Assembly (NCBI GenBank): GCA_022843325.1
Contig: JALHNV010000009.1
Coordinates: forward strand, 10,289 to 69,795
Direction: 5' to 3'
From: Pseudolabrys sp.
Lineage (GTDB): Bacteria > Pseudomonadota > Alphaproteobacteria > Rhizobiales > Xanthobacteraceae
DNA length: 59,507 nt
Position 1 is the stretch's first letter; the number at the start of each line of letters is the position of its first letter. Shown here piece by piece: positions 46,386-56,200 of the stretch. Both the position numbers and the translations under genes were made by a program. Below the pieces are notes generated by a model. That model did not search any database, was not told the origin of the DNA, and was given only the letters and a program-made list of their open reading frames with translations.

Positions 46386-47672
46386 ATGCGGCAGCTGTTC
46401 CTTCCCGCTTGCGTGTGTCTGATGGCGTGGTCGGGACCTGCCGGCTCGAATTCGAAACATTTCATCGACCCATTCACGGGCGCGCCGGACACCAAGGTCG
46501 CCGCCGCACCGATCAGGATCGCGCTCGCGCCCTCGGATGATATGCCGGCGCATTCCGTCATCGAGAAGATACCGGCTGCCGCCGTGCCGCCGCCGGTATC
46601 GACAACGCTCACCAATACCACGGCATTGACCGCGCCGGTCGGGATTCCGCAGCACGACATCACCGAAAGTTTGCAGGTCGAGGTCGTCACCGCGGTGCCG
46701 CTGCCGCCGATCAAGCGGCCGGTCGTCGAACGCTCCCATGACGAGATCTGCGACACGCTCGCCTACGCCGCGCAGACCAACGATCTGCCGGTGCCGTTCT
46801 TCATCAGGCTGCTGTTTCAGGAAAGCGGATTTCAGGCGCATGTCGTGAGCCATGCAGGCGCCGAGGGTATTGCCCAGTTCATGCCCGCCACCGCCGCCGG
46901 CATGGGTCTCGACAACCCGTTCGATCCGCTACAGGCGATTCCGGCCTCGGCGCGGCTGCTGCGCGAACTGATTGGGCAGTTCGGCAATCTGGGCCTTGCC
47001 GCCGCCGCCTACAATGCCGGCCCCAAGCGTATCCAGGACTGGCTCGCCAAGAAGGGCAAGCTGCCGGAGGAGACGCAGGGCTACGTCAAGATCGTGACCG
47101 GCAAGCCGGCCGAAACGTGGACCGTCGCCAGCGCCAGCGGCGCCGAGATGAGTGTGCCGCGCCGCGCGCCGTGCCAGCAGACCGCGGCCTTGTATGCCTG
47201 GGACGGTGCCGCGGAGATTCCGTTGCCGCCGACGCGCACGCCGCCGGCCGATTTGATGATCGCTGCGGCCGCGAAGACCCCGGCAGCATCGGCGGAGAAA
47301 GTTAAACCCTCCGCGAGCCGCGTGGCGGAGGCCAAGCCATCCGGCAAGGACAAGCAGGCGGCTGCGCCCCCGGCCCGCGACAAGAAGACCGCGAAGACCG
47401 GGACGGCAGCCGCGCCCGCGGTGACCGTCACGCCGGACAAGCGCAAGCAGATGATCATTCGCGTCGCCGATCTGAAGATGGCCGATCTGAAGATCGCCAA
47501 CCCTGAGCCCGGCCGCGCTGGGGCGAAGGCAGCGGCCAAGGACGCCGGCAAGACCGCGTCGAAGCAGGCAGGCTCCGCCAAGCCGGCCGCCAGCACCAAG
47601 CCCGATCCGTCAATGCAACTGGCGGCGCGGCGCAAGGAAGCCAAGGTTGCGATGCCGTTGCCCCTCCGATAG
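46386..47672 (+). CDS. Lytic transglycosylase (SLT domain) with Ala/Lys-rich tail
   Basis: This 428-residue secreted murein lyase cleaves the MurNAc-GlcNAc bond. After an N-terminal signal-like segment and a Pro-rich spacer, the SLT domain starts near residue 120. The catalytic Glu is in 'FFIRLLFQESGFQ', followed by 'SHAGAEGIAQFMPATAAGMGL' and 'AAAAYNAGPKRIQDWL'. The last 130 residues are a low-complexity Ala/Lys/Pro tail, perhaps for wall binding. A GGAG site precedes the ATG. It diverges from the histidine kinase. Confidence 0.9.
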   Translation: MRQLFLPACVCLMAWSGPAGSNSKHFIDPFTGAPDTKVAAAPIRIALAPSDDMPAHSVIEKIPAAAVPPPVSTTLTNTTALTAPVGIPQHDITESLQVEVVTAVPLPPIKRPVVERSHDEICDTLAYAAQTNDLPVPFFIRLLFQESGFQAHVVSHAGAEGIAQFMPATAAGMGLDNPFDPLQAIPASARLLRELIGQFGNLGLAAAAYNAGPKRIQDWLAKKGKLPEETQGYVKIVTGKPAETWTVASASGAEMSVPRRAPCQQTAALYAWDGAAEIPLPPTRTPPADLMIAAAAKTPAASAEKVKPSASRVAEAKPSGKDKQAAAPPARDKKTAKTGTAAAPAVTVTPDKRKQMIIRVADLKMADLKIANPEPGRAGAKAAAKDAGKTASKQAGSAKPAASTKPDPSMQLAARRKEAKVAMPLPLR

Positions 47673-47748
47673 TTCGCGCCAGCGGTCGGGAACCAAGGGC
47701 CGCGCCAAGTATTCTTTCCCCGGCGATCATCACGGGGCGCGCATACCA

Positions 47749-48045
47749 ATGGCGGCAAGGCAGAATGTATTGCTCGGTATCCTGTCCGGCGTGGTGCGCC
47801 GTAACCCCAAGACCAGCGCCGCGGTGGCCTTCAACATTGGCGTCCTCGTCGCGCGCGCCGCCCTGCGTAACAGGATATTCAGCGGCGGCATGGTCGATAT
47901 TCCGGCCCGGCTGATCGAACTGGTGCCGTCAGCCAAGGACCTGGGCACCTATGTCCCGCAGGGCAGCACCGCTGCCAAGCCAAAGCGCCGCCGCGCTCCC
48001 CGGACCAGCCCCGCCGGACGGACGCGGCCGAAGCCGGCAGCGTAA
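47749..48045 (+). CDS. Conserved hypothetical protein, basic C-terminus
   Basis: This 98-residue protein begins 'MAARQNVLLGILSGVVRRNPKTSAAVAFNIGVLVARA', has one mildly hydrophobic N-terminal stretch, and ends in an Arg/Lys/Pro-rich tail. No motif gives a function. Coding bias is good and an upstream in-frame leader back to 47647 is unlikely. It lies between the transglycosylase and two small membrane proteins on the same strand. Confidence 0.55.
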   Translation: MAARQNVLLGILSGVVRRNPKTSAAVAFNIGVLVARAALRNRIFSGGMVDIPARLIELVPSAKDLGTYVPQGSTAAKPKRRRAPRTSPAGRTRPKPAA

Positions 48046-48119
48046 CGCCGCGTCCGCATTGACCGGACGTTCCCTTTGTGTTCTCATGGGTCCGCAGTCC
48101 TGAGTACCGGGTCCTGGCC

Positions 48120-48350
48120 GTGAGTCTGATCCATAACGAGCGGACAAAGCTAACCGCGACCTTGTTCAATTCGCTGGCGACCGCACTGGTCGCAGCCGGT
48201 GGCTTCGCGCCACTCGCAGCTTTGGCATGGGGAATCTCGCCGCTGCCGGTGCAGGGCCCTTACGTGGCGGTTCTTGTGGTGGTTTGCGTCGTGATCGGCG
48301 TCTTATTACATTGGATAGGACGAGGCATTCTTGGGAGGCTTCAGGAATGA
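48120..48350 (+). CDS. Small two-helix membrane protein
   Basis: Starting from a GTG at 48120, this 76-residue protein reads 'SLIHNERTKLTATLFNSLATALVAAGGFAPLAALAWG' then a second helix 'VAVLVVVCVVIGVLLHWIGRGIL'. Homologues in Rhizobiales are often labelled only as hypothetical or mis-labelled as transporters. Its stop overlaps the next ATG, so the pair is translationally coupled. An ATG at 48078 is an alternative start. Confidence 0.6.
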   Translation: MSLIHNERTKLTATLFNSLATALVAAGGFAPLAALAWGISPLPVQGPYVAVLVVVCVVIGVLLHWIGRGILGRLQE

Positions 48351-48490
48351 CGACTCTTCAGGTCATGGCGCTGCTCGGCCCGGTTTTCATCCTTTTTGTT
48401 GCGATGGTGATCGTGGTCCTCACCCGCTGGCAGGACCAGCATGAAGCGCGCCGTCGCGCCGCCAAGGCGGCTGCGCCGCATCGGCCCTGA
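48347..48490 (+). CDS. 47-residue single-helix membrane protein
   Basis: The ATG at 48347 overlaps the preceding stop (ATGA). The product is '[20 protein letters not shown]' followed by '[20 protein letters not shown]' and a short basic tail: one transmembrane helix with a positively charged cytoplasmic end. Coupling and topology argue that it is a real gene partnered with the previous small protein. The function is unknown. Confidence 0.55.
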   Translation: MTTLQVMALLGPVFILFVAMVIVVLTRWQDQHEARRRAAKAAAPHRP

Positions 48491-48582
48491 TTTTCCGCGA
48501 CCCGGCGTTTGGTTGCGCCCCTGACGCCCCGCCAAAACCCGTGCTACACCCCGGCGCTTCAACACGTCCGCTGACCGGGGTC

Positions 48583-49710
48583 ATGTCCAAAACGCCGTCC
48601 CTCAAAGATTTCCGCCGCATCGTCATCAAGGTCGGCTCCTCGCTTCTGGTGGATTCTGCCGCCGGCGGGCTGAAACGTGACTGGCTGGTGTCTCTGGTGT
48701 CCGACATCGCCGCCTTGCATGCCGACAAGCGCGACGTGCTGGTGGTCTCGTCCGGCGCCATTGCCCTCGGCCGCGCTGTGCTCAAGCTGCCGCGCGGCGC
48801 GCTGCGGCTGGAGGAAGCGCAGGCCGCCGCCGCGGTCGGCCAGATCGCGCTGGCGCGCTGCTGGGCCGAGGTGCTCGGCGCGCACAATATCGCCGCCGGC
48901 CAGGTGCTGCTGACGCTCGGCGACACCGAGGAGCGGCGCCGCTATCTCAACGCCCGCGAAACCATCGACAAGCTGCTGGAATGGCGCGCGGTGCCGGTGA
49001 TCAACGAGAACGACACCGTCGCCACCACCGAGATCCGGTATGGCGACAATGACCGCCTCGCGGCACGCGTGGCCACCATGACCAGCGCCGATCTGCTGGT
49101 GCTGCTGTCCGACATCGACGGGCTGTACGACAAGCCGCCGACCGCCGGGAGCAATGCCAGCCTGGTGCCGGTGGTGCCGCGCATCACGGCTGCCATCGAG
49201 GCGATGGCCGGCGCCAGCGGCTCCGAGTTGTCGCGCGGCGGCATGGTGACCAAGATCGAGGCCGGCAAAATCGCCACCACCGCCGGCACGCACATGGTGA
49301 TCGCGTCGGGCCGCGTGCCGAATCCGTTGCAGGCGATCATGCAGGGTGGGCCCTGCACGTGGTTCTTGACGCCGGCCAATCCGGTTACCGCGCGCAAGAA
49401 ATGGATCGCCGGTTCGCTGGAGCCGCGCGGTGCGCTGACCATCGATGCCGGAGCGGTCAAGGCATTGCGGCTGGGCAAGAGCCTGCTGCCGGCCGGCGTC
49501 GTCAAGGTTGAGGGCACGTTCGGGCGCGGCGACGCCGTGATCGTGCGCGGGCCTGACGGTCACGAAGCCGGCCGCGGCCTGATCGCCTATGACGCCGACG
49601 ACGCCGACAAGATCAAGGGACGCTCATCGGCCGATGTGATGACCATCCTCGGTTACGCCGGCCGCACTGAAATGATTCACCGCGACGATCTGGTGCTCGG
49701 CGGCGAATGA
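48583..49710 (+). CDS. proB: Glutamate 5-kinase
   Basis: ProB phosphorylates glutamate in the first step of proline synthesis. The 375-residue protein has the amino-acid-kinase domain ('[12 protein letters not shown]', '[14 protein letters not shown]', '[25 protein letters not shown]', '[10 protein letters not shown]') and a C-terminal PUA domain ('[25 protein letters not shown]'). The ATG at 48583 is the family start. ProA lies 650 bp downstream with a small minus-strand gene between. Confidence 0.97.
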   Translation: MSKTPSLKDFRRIVIKVGSSLLVDSAAGGLKRDWLVSLVSDIAALHADKRDVLVVSSGAIALGRAVLKLPRGALRLEEAQAAAAVGQIALARCWAEVLGAHNIAAGQVLLTLGDTEERRRYLNARETIDKLLEWRAVPVINENDTVATTEIRYGDNDRLAARVATMTSADLLVLLSDIDGLYDKPPTAGSNASLVPVVPRITAAIEAMAGASGSELSRGGMVTKIEAGKIATTAGTHMVIASGRVPNPLQAIMQGGPCTWFLTPANPVTARKKWIAGSLEPRGALTIDAGAVKALRLGKSLLPAGVVKVEGTFGRGDAVIVRGPDGHEAGRGLIAYDADDADKIKGRSSADVMTILGYAGRTEMIHRDDLVLGGE

Positions 49711-49809
49711 CGGCGGAACCGCCGCGCGCATTGTGCGTTATCATGCCAGCGACGAGACACACGGCTCAGGCGAGCTTGCGTACCAGAGGCGATTGACCGA
49801 TCGCCCGTT

Positions 49810-49838
49810 AACCCCGGCCCCCGGAGGCCGGGGTTTCC
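49810..49838 (+). terminator. Rho-independent terminator after proB
   Basis: AACCCCGGCC (49810-49819) pairs with GGCCGGGGTT (49826-49835), loop CCCGGA, followed by a T. It separates proB from the converging small gene and from proA. Confidence 0.6.
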
Positions 49839-49923
49839 GTGTGCGGCGCCATCCAATGATTGAATCACACTTGCGTACCCACCACCGGCAGCGATGAGCG
49901 CGCGTTGCGTCTCGATAGCCTGC

Positions 49924-50145
49924 TTAGCGTGCTGCGGCGACGCGGCGCTTGCGGGTCACCGGCGCTGATTTCGGCACCAATGCCTTGCGCGGCGCCGAAC
50001 GCTTCGGCAACGCAATGTGCGTGCCGTCGGGAAATTCGAGATAGCGGGTGAAGACCTGCGCCTGGCCTTCACGGCGCGGGCCTTCGATCACGAATTTGGT
50101 CCCAACCGGAAACCGGCTGGGAAGCCGGCTCATCGAATATGCCAT
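49924..50145 (-). CDS. Small basic conserved hypothetical protein
   Basis: This 73-residue protein begins 'MAYSMSRLPSRFPVGTKFVIEG' after a clear GGAGG site (50150-50156 region), which fixes the ATG at 50145. 'QVFTRYLEFPDGTHIALP' follows, then an Arg/Lys/Ala-rich tail. It looks soluble and nucleic-acid-binding by charge alone. Similar small proteins occur near proA in related genomes, from memory. The function is unknown. Confidence 0.65.
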   Translation of the reverse strand: MAYSMSRLPSRFPVGTKFVIEGPRREGQAQVFTRYLEFPDGTHIALPKRSAPRKALVPKSAPVTRKRRVAAAR

Positions 50146-50357
50146 GGACCACCTCCTGCTGCCGCTACCCTGAATTGACAATGTGAAGCTACTGCTATGG
50201 GTTGCGCGCAGGCCCTACTTATCCACGCTATCCCCAGAGGGCCGGGCAGGCATGTCGCACCCCGGTGCACCTCGCGGCTGGAACCCAGCCGTGGTAGGAA
50301 AACCAGCACTGCTCGGGGGTTAGGCATCATCCGGGCGGCAAGAGGCAGTTTGCGACC

Positions 50358-51650
50358 ATGACCGCGCCGTTGAAAAGTATCGAAGGGACCGGCGATATTG
50401 CCGCCGCCATGGCTGACATCGGCCGGCAGGCGCGCGCTGCCGCCCGTGCGCTGGCGCTGAGCCCGGCCGCGCAGAAGGACCGCGCTCTCGACCTGATGGC
50501 GGCAGCCGTCCGGGCGCAGAAATCCGCGATTCTGGCCGCCAATGCCGAGGACCTGGCCGAGACCCGCGCCGCCGGCGCGTCCAGCGCGCTGATCGACCGG
50601 CTGGCGCTGAACGAAGACCGGGTCGAGGCCATCGCCGCCGGCATCGAGACCGTGCGTGGCCTGCCCGATCCGGTCGGGAAGATCACGGAATCCTGGACAC
50701 GCCCGAACGGCATGACCATCGAGCGCGTGCGCGTGCCGCTCGGCGTCATCGGCATCATCTACGAGAGCCGCCCCAACGTCACCGCCGACGCCGGCGCGCT
50801 GTGCCTCAAGTCCGGCAATGCCGCGATCCTGCGCGGCGGCTCCGACTCGACCCGCTCCAGCCGCGCGATTCACGCCGCGCTGACCGAAGGCCTGCGCGAG
50901 GCCGGCCTGCCCGAAGCCACGATCCAGCTGGTGCCGACCCGCGACCGTGCCGCGGTCGGCCAGATGCTGGGCGGCCTCGATGGCAACATCGATGTCATCG
51001 TGCCGCGCGGCGGCAAGAGCCTGGTGGCCCGCGTACAGGCCGAAGCCCGGGTGCCGGTGTTCGCCCATCTCGAAGGCGTCGTGCATATTTTTATCGACAA
51101 GGCGGCCGCGCTCGACATGGCCAAGACCATCGTGCTGAACGCCAAGATGCGGCGCACCGGCGTGTGCGGCGCCGTCGAAACGCTGCTGGTCGATCGCGCG
51201 GTAGCGCCGACCCACCTCAAGCCGCTGATCGCGATGCTGCTCGACGCCGGCTGCGAAATCCGCGGCGACAAGACCGCGCAGGCCGTCGATGGCCGCGTCA
51301 AACCGGCCGCCGAGTCCGACTGGGGCACCGAGTTTCTCGACGCCATCCTCGCCGTGAAGGTGGTGGACGGGGTTGATGCGGCGATCGCCCATATCGCGCG
51401 CTACGGCTCGAACCACACCGACGCGATCATCACAGATGACGCAGCCGCCGCCGAAAAATTCCTCGCTGAGGTCGACTCGGCGATCGTGCTGCACAATGCC
51501 TCGACGCAATTCGCCGACGGCGGCGAGTTCGGCTTCGGCGCCGAGATCGGCATCGCCACCGGACGGCTGCACGCGCGCGGCCCGGTCGGCGCCGAGCAAC
51601 TCACCACGTTCAAATATCGCATCCGCGGAAACGGTCAGATCAGGCCGTGA
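50358..51650 (+). CDS. proA: Gamma-glutamyl phosphate reductase
   Basis: ProA reduces gamma-glutamyl phosphate to glutamate semialdehyde with NADPH, the second step of proline synthesis. The 430-residue aldehyde-dehydrogenase-fold protein shows '[30 protein letters not shown]', '[11 protein letters not shown]' and the catalytic Cys in '[14 protein letters not shown]'. The stop overlaps the GTG start of nadD (GTGA). Confidence 0.97.
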   Translation: MTAPLKSIEGTGDIAAAMADIGRQARAAARALALSPAAQKDRALDLMAAAVRAQKSAILAANAEDLAETRAAGASSALIDRLALNEDRVEAIAAGIETVRGLPDPVGKITESWTRPNGMTIERVRVPLGVIGIIYESRPNVTADAGALCLKSGNAAILRGGSDSTRSSRAIHAALTEGLREAGLPEATIQLVPTRDRAAVGQMLGGLDGNIDVIVPRGGKSLVARVQAEARVPVFAHLEGVVHIFIDKAAALDMAKTIVLNAKMRRTGVCGAVETLLVDRAVAPTHLKPLIAMLLDAGCEIRGDKTAQAVDGRVKPAAESDWGTEFLDAILAVKVVDGVDAAIAHIARYGSNHTDAIITDDAAAAEKFLAEVDSAIVLHNASTQFADGGEFGFGAEIGIATGRLHARGPVGAEQLTTFKYRIRGNGQIRP

Positions 51651-52342
51651 CATTTCAAAGACCCGCCCACCCCGAGCGCGTGCTCCCTCCACACGCGCCC
51701 GGCATGAGAATTGGCCTGTTCGGCGGAACGTTCGATCCGCCGCACCAGGCCCATCTCGAAGCCACGCTGCTGGCGATGAAGCGGCTGCGGCTCGACCGTG
51801 TCTGGTGGCTGGTGACGCCCGGCAATCCGCTGAAGAACACGCGGGGCCTGGCGCCGCTTGCCGAGCGCATCGCCGCCGCGCGTGCGCTGACCGATCATCC
51901 CCGCATCGATGTCACCGGCATCGAGGCGACCATCAACACCCGCTTTACCTACGACACCATCCAGTGGCTGATCACGCGCTGCCCCGGCGTCCATTTCGTC
52001 TGGGTCATGGGCGCCGACAACCTGCGCAGCTTTCACCGCTGGCAGCGCTGGCGCGGCATCGCTAAACTGGTGCCGATCGTTGTGGTCGACCGGCTGGGCC
52101 CGAGCCTCTACGCCGGCGCCAGCCCGGCCGGCCAGGCGCTCAACCACGCGCGTATTCCGGAACACGCGGCGCCCTCCCTGCCCGGCCGCCGGCCGCCCGC
52201 CTGGGCCTTCCTGCACGGGTTGAAGTCGCCTCTATCCTCGACGGCGCTGCGGGCCTTGCGCGACCGGCCCGGAACTCCGGCGCCTGAACCGGAGCCGTCA
52301 CCCAAGGCCACGCGCAAGGGTGGCAAGAAGACCGGCAAGTAG
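51647..52342 (+). CDS. nadD: Nicotinate-nucleotide adenylyltransferase
   Basis: NadD adenylates nicotinate mononucleotide in NAD synthesis. The nucleotidyltransferase motif '[18 protein letters not shown]' and the late '[16 protein letters not shown]' and 'SSTALRALR' (S-S-T-x-x-R-type) are present. I start it at the GTG at 51647, coupled to proA; the segment '[16 protein letters not shown]' is conserved in relatives, which argues against the later ATG at 51704. The C-terminus is Lys/Pro-rich. Confidence 0.94.
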   Translation: MTFQRPAHPERVLPPHAPGMRIGLFGGTFDPPHQAHLEATLLAMKRLRLDRVWWLVTPGNPLKNTRGLAPLAERIAAARALTDHPRIDVTGIEATINTRFTYDTIQWLITRCPGVHFVWVMGADNLRSFHRWQRWRGIAKLVPIVVVDRLGPSLYAGASPAGQALNHARIPEHAAPSLPGRRPPAWAFLHGLKSPLSSTALRALRDRPGTPAPEPEPSPKATRKGGKKTGK

Positions 52343-52490
52343 CTATCTTGCGCATGACCCCGGCACGCGTCCGGGTGGATACGAAAAAGGACAGCACCCC
52401 CTGCCAACAACTGCCACCTCTCGGGCGGCGCGCCGCGCGCCCGAAGCCGTCGCCAAGGCCGCGCCTGTGCGCCCAAGTGCCAAGGAGACG

Positions 52491-52820
52491 ATGCGCATCG
52501 TCCTCGCGCAACTCGAAGACATGAAGGCCGAGGACAACGTCACCATCGACCTCTCCGGTAAAACCTCGATCGGCGACTACATGGTCGTCACCTCCGGCCG
52601 TTCGAACGTCCACGTCGCCGCCATCGCCGACAACGTCGTCAAAAGCCTGAAAGCGGCCGGCGTCACCGGCATCCGCGTCGAAGGCCTGCGCCAGGGTGAC
52701 TGGGTGCTGATCGATGCGGGCGATGTAATCGTTCATGTGTTCCGGCCGGAAGTGCGCAACTTCTACAGCCTCGAGAAGATGTGGCAGGCCGCCAATACGG
52801 ACGGCCAGCGTCCAAGCTGA
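52491..52820 (+). CDS. rsfS: Ribosomal silencing factor RsfS
   Basis: RsfS (YbeB/Iojap) binds L14 and blocks subunit joining under starvation. The core 'IVLAQLEDMKAEDNVTIDLSGKTSIGDYMVVTSGRSNVHVAAIADNV' and 'RVEGLRQGDWVLIDAGDVIVHVFRPEVRNFYSLEKMW' is complete. The start is uncertain: the ATG at 52491 follows AAGGAG at a short spacing, while in-frame GTG codons at 52467 and 52320 would give a longer, less conserved N-terminus, the latter overlapping nadD. Confidence 0.93.
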   Translation: MRIVLAQLEDMKAEDNVTIDLSGKTSIGDYMVVTSGRSNVHVAAIADNVVKSLKAAGVTGIRVEGLRQGDWVLIDAGDVIVHVFRPEVRNFYSLEKMWQAANTDGQRPS

Positions 52821-52835
52821 TAGACTGGCGGCACG

Positions 52836-53318
52836 ATGCGCATAATCGTCGCCGCCGTTGGACGCCTGAAGCAGGGGCCGGAAACCGATCTTTCCGAGCG
52901 CTATCGCAAGCGCGCGGCGCAGACCGGGCGTCAGCTCAACTGGCGCGACGTCGAAGTCATCGAGATCCGCGAAAGCCGCGCCGAGGATCCGGCCAAGCGC
53001 AGGCTCGAGGAATCGATCGCGCTGGCCACCATCATTCCGGACAAGGCCGCGGTCGTCCTGCTCGACGTCACCGGCAAGGCGCTCGACAGCGCGGCGTTCG
53101 CCACCCAACTCGCGACCTGGCGCGGCAATGACCGGCCCGCAGTGGTGTTCATGATCGGCGGTGCTGACGGTCTGGCGCCGAGCCTGCGCGACAAGGCCGA
53201 TTTGCGATTGTCTTTTGGCGCCGCGACCTGGCCGCATCAGCTGGTGCGGGTGCTGCTGCTGGAGCAGCTGTACCGCGCCACCACGATCTTGACCGGTCAC
53301 CCGTACCACCGGGCGTGA
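52836..53318 (+). CDS. rlmH: 23S rRNA pseudouridine1915 N3-methyltransferase RlmH
   Basis: This 160-residue SPOUT methyltransferase modifies pseudouridine 1915 of helix 69. The knotted C-terminal SAM site is 'VVFMIGGADGLAPSLRDKADLRLSFGAATWPHQLVRVLLLEQLYRA', and the protein ends in 'GHPYHRA', the family's conserved tail. It follows rsfS by 15 bp in the standard order. Confidence 0.97.
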   Translation: MRIIVAAVGRLKQGPETDLSERYRKRAAQTGRQLNWRDVEVIEIRESRAEDPAKRRLEESIALATIIPDKAAVVLLDVTGKALDSAAFATQLATWRGNDRPAVVFMIGGADGLAPSLRDKADLRLSFGAATWPHQLVRVLLLEQLYRATTILTGHPYHRA

Positions 53319-53414
53319 GCGCCCGCCGCCCGTGTCCCACATTGGTCTCATTCGCCCGGCATGCTGCGGCAGAATGAACTTGCCGTTGGAACCTCCAGGC
53401 GTAACGTGACCGGA

Positions 53415-54737
53415 ATGAATCGCCCACTCAGCGGTCCTCATCCGCACGCCGCGCTGATTGCCGTTCTTGCGCTCGCCGTTCCCGGGCTGCCGGCGGCCGC
53501 GCAGCAGGCGCCGGTCCAGTTTGCCCAGGCCGAACGCGCGGACCAGCGTGATGCCCTTACCCAGCACGAACTGGAGTTGAAGGCCGCCGCTGAAGAGCAG
53601 CGCAAGTCGGCCGAAACCGCAGCCGCACTCCGTGCCGAAATCGAGAAGATCGGCGCGGACCGCCGCAAGCTCAACCAGGACCTGATCGACACCGCCGCGC
53701 GCCTGCGCGGCGTCGAAGACAAGATCGAAGCCACGCAAACGCGTCTGCAACCGCTCGACGCCACCGAAGCCGGCATCCGCAAATCGCTCGAGGGCCGCCG
53801 TGCCGTGATCGGCGAAGTGCTGGCGGCGCTGCAGCGCATCGGCCGCAGGCCCCCGCCGGCGCTGATCGCCAGTCCCGAAGATGCGCTGCAGTCCGTGCGC
53901 ACGGCGATGGTGCTGGGCGCCGTGCTGCCGGAGATGCGGCAGGAGGTCGAGGCGCTGGCGAGCGATCTCGCCGGGCTGCTCGACGTGCGCAAGAAGATCG
54001 CCGCCGAGCGTGAGCGGCTGAGCGCCGAGATGGCCTCGCTCGGCACCGAGCGCAACCGCATGGCCGCTTTGGTCGATGAACGGCAAAAGTTGCAGGCCGA
54101 GCGCGAGCAGGCGCTCGAAGCCGAGCGCAGCCGGGCCGCCGATCTGGGCCGTCAGGTCGATACTCTCAAAGAATTGATCGCCCGCCTCGAACTGGGCCTC
54201 GACCCCGCCACCCGCGCAGCGCGCGAGGCGGCCCGCAGCGATTCCCGGCCCGCTTTGTCGGCATTCCGCGATCCCGGCCGGCTGGCCCCCGCGGTGGCCT
54301 TCGCATCCTTGCGCGGACGGGTTCCGGTACCGGTTAACGGCGTCAAACTAAGGACTTTCGGTGCTGCCGATCGCAACGGCGGGGTTGAACGGGGCATTTC
54401 CATTGCCACCCGATCCGGAGCGCAGGTAACCGCGCCCGCCGATGGCTGGGTCGTGTATGCCGGACCGTTCCGCTCCTACGGACAACTCTTGATCCTTAAC
54501 GCCGGCGGCGGCTATCATATCTTGCTCGCTGGGATGGATCGGATATCAGTTGATCTCGGGCAGTTCGTGCTGACCGGAGAACCTGTTGCGGTGATGGGGA
54601 ACAGTTCCCATATCGCTGCTGTCCTCGCGACGGGTTCAAGCCAACCGGTGCTGTATATTGAGTTTCGTAAGGACGGGACTCCCGTCGATCCAGGCCCATG
54701 GTGGGCGGCTGGCGAAGGTGAAAAGGTTCGCGGATGA
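53415..54737 (+). CDS. EnvC-like murein hydrolase activator (coiled coil + degenerate LytM)
   Basis: This 440-residue periplasmic protein has a signal peptide ('HAALIAVLALAVPGLPAAAQQ'), a long coiled coil (about residues 45-270, rich in E/K/R/A heptads) and a C-terminal LytM/M23 domain. In that domain the zinc ligands are not conserved: the usual first H-x-G-x-D is 'ERGISIAT' and the H-x-H is 'LYIEFRK'. This is the EnvC pattern, an activator of amidases at division rather than a peptidase. It is translationally coupled to ctpA (ATGA). Confidence 0.9.
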   Translation: MNRPLSGPHPHAALIAVLALAVPGLPAAAQQAPVQFAQAERADQRDALTQHELELKAAAEEQRKSAETAAALRAEIEKIGADRRKLNQDLIDTAARLRGVEDKIEATQTRLQPLDATEAGIRKSLEGRRAVIGEVLAALQRIGRRPPPALIASPEDALQSVRTAMVLGAVLPEMRQEVEALASDLAGLLDVRKKIAAERERLSAEMASLGTERNRMAALVDERQKLQAEREQALEAERSRAADLGRQVDTLKELIARLELGLDPATRAAREAARSDSRPALSAFRDPGRLAPAVAFASLRGRVPVPVNGVKLRTFGAADRNGGVERGISIATRSGAQVTAPADGWVVYAGPFRSYGQLLILNAGGGYHILLAGMDRISVDLGQFVLTGEPVAVMGNSSHIAAVLATGSSQPVLYIEFRKDGTPVDPGPWWAAGEGEKVRG

Positions 54738-56068
54738 TGCGCAAGACCTCACTCATTCTGCTCGGAGCGGCAGCAGGTGTAGCGGCGACGCTGCTCGTGG
54801 TGCAGCCCCGGACGATTTATATCACCACCGCCAAGGCCGCCGTGGCCGATACCTACCGGCAGCTCAATCTGTTCGGCGACGTGTTTGAGCGCGTGCGCGC
54901 CGACTACGTCGAGAAGCCGGACGACAGCAAACTGGTGGAAACCGCGATCAACGGCATGCTGGCCGGTCTCGATCCGCATTCCAGCTACATGGACCCCAAG
55001 AGCTTCCGCGACATGCAGGTGCAGACCCGCGGCGAGTTCGGCGGTCTTGGCATCGAAGTCACCATGGAAGACGGCCTGATCAAGGTGGTGGCGCCGATCG
55101 ACGATACGCCCGCCGCCAAGGCCGGCGTCATGGCCAACGACATCATCACGCAGCTCGACGGCGAGCAGGTGCAGGGTCTGACCCTGAACCAGGCCGTCGA
55201 AAAAATGCGCGGCCTGGTCAACACCAAGATCAAGCTCACCATCACCCGCAAGGGCGCCGAGAAGCCGATCGAGCTATCGATCACCCGCGACGTCATCCGC
55301 GTTCGTGCGGTGCGCTCGCGGATCGAAGGCGAGGACATCGGCTACATCCGCTTGAGCCAATTCAACGAGCAGACCACCGACGGTCTGAAGAAGGCCATTT
55401 CCGACATCACCGCCAAGATCAGCGATGACAAGCTCAAGGGCTACATCCTCGACATGCGCAACAATCCGGGCGGCCTGCTCGACCAGGCGATCTCGGTGTC
55501 GGATGCGTTCCTGCAGAAAGGCGAGATCGTTTCCACCCGCGGCCGCAATGCCGAGGAGACGCAGCGCTTCAACGCGCGGCCGGGCGACCTCACCAAGAAC
55601 AAGCCGATCATCGTGCTGATCAATGGCGGTTCGGCCTCAGCCTCGGAAATCGTCGCCGGCGCATTGCAGGACCACAAGCGGACCACCGTCATCGGCACCC
55701 GTTCGTTCGGCAAGGGTTCGGTGCAGACCATCATCCCGCTCGGCTCCGGCAGCGGCGCGCTGCGGCTGACCACGGCGCGGTATTACACGCCGTCCGGCCG
55801 CTCGATCCAGGCCAAGGGCATCACCCCCGACATCGAGGTGCTGCAGGATGTCCCCGATGAGCTGAAGAGCAAGACCGACACCAAAGGTGAGGCCTCGCTG
55901 CGCGGCCACCTCAAGGGCGATACCGGCAAGGAAGAGACCGGCTCGCAGTCCTACATTCCGCCGGAGCAGAAGGACGACAAGGCGCTCAACCTGGCGATGG
56001 ACCTGCTGCGGGGCACCCAGCAGAACGCGGCCTTCCCGCCGAGCGCCAAGGTTGCGGTCCCGAACTAG
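54734..56068 (+). CDS. ctpA: C-terminal processing peptidase CtpA (S41)
   Basis: This 444-residue periplasmic serine protease is held by an N-terminal helix. The PDZ domain spans about residues 90-170 ('GEFGGLGIEVTMEDGLIKVVAPIDDTPAAKAGV'). The catalytic Ser302 is in 'NGGSASASEI' and Lys327 in 'GTRSFGKGSVQ', 25 residues apart as in S41A enzymes. It starts inside the envC stop, so the two are co-made; in other bacteria Ctp enzymes tune murein hydrolases. A strong terminator follows. Confidence 0.95.
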   Translation: MMRKTSLILLGAAAGVAATLLVVQPRTIYITTAKAAVADTYRQLNLFGDVFERVRADYVEKPDDSKLVETAINGMLAGLDPHSSYMDPKSFRDMQVQTRGEFGGLGIEVTMEDGLIKVVAPIDDTPAAKAGVMANDIITQLDGEQVQGLTLNQAVEKMRGLVNTKIKLTITRKGAEKPIELSITRDVIRVRAVRSRIEGEDIGYIRLSQFNEQTTDGLKKAISDITAKISDDKLKGYILDMRNNPGGLLDQAISVSDAFLQKGEIVSTRGRNAEETQRFNARPGDLTKNKPIIVLINGGSASASEIVAGALQDHKRTTVIGTRSFGKGSVQTIIPLGSGSGALRLTTARYYTPSGRSIQAKGITPDIEVLQDVPDELKSKTDTKGEASLRGHLKGDTGKEETGSQSYIPPEQKDDKALNLAMDLLRGTQQNAAFPPSAKVAVPN

Positions 56069-56091
56069 ACGCCGGCATACGCGGCGTATCG

Positions 56092-56122
56092 AACGGGGCG
56101 GCCGAAGGGCCGCCCCGTTTTT
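56092..56122 (+). terminator. Rho-independent terminator after ctpA
   Basis: AACGGGGCGGCC (56092-56103) pairs with GGCCGCCCCGTT (56108-56119), loop GAAG, followed by TTTT. Confidence 0.85.
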
Positions 56123-56200
56123 CGTTGGCGGTGAGCCGCAGCGGGGAACGCAGTTGCCGCGTGCTAGACTTCGGGCGATGATTCGCAAGGGATAGACGCC

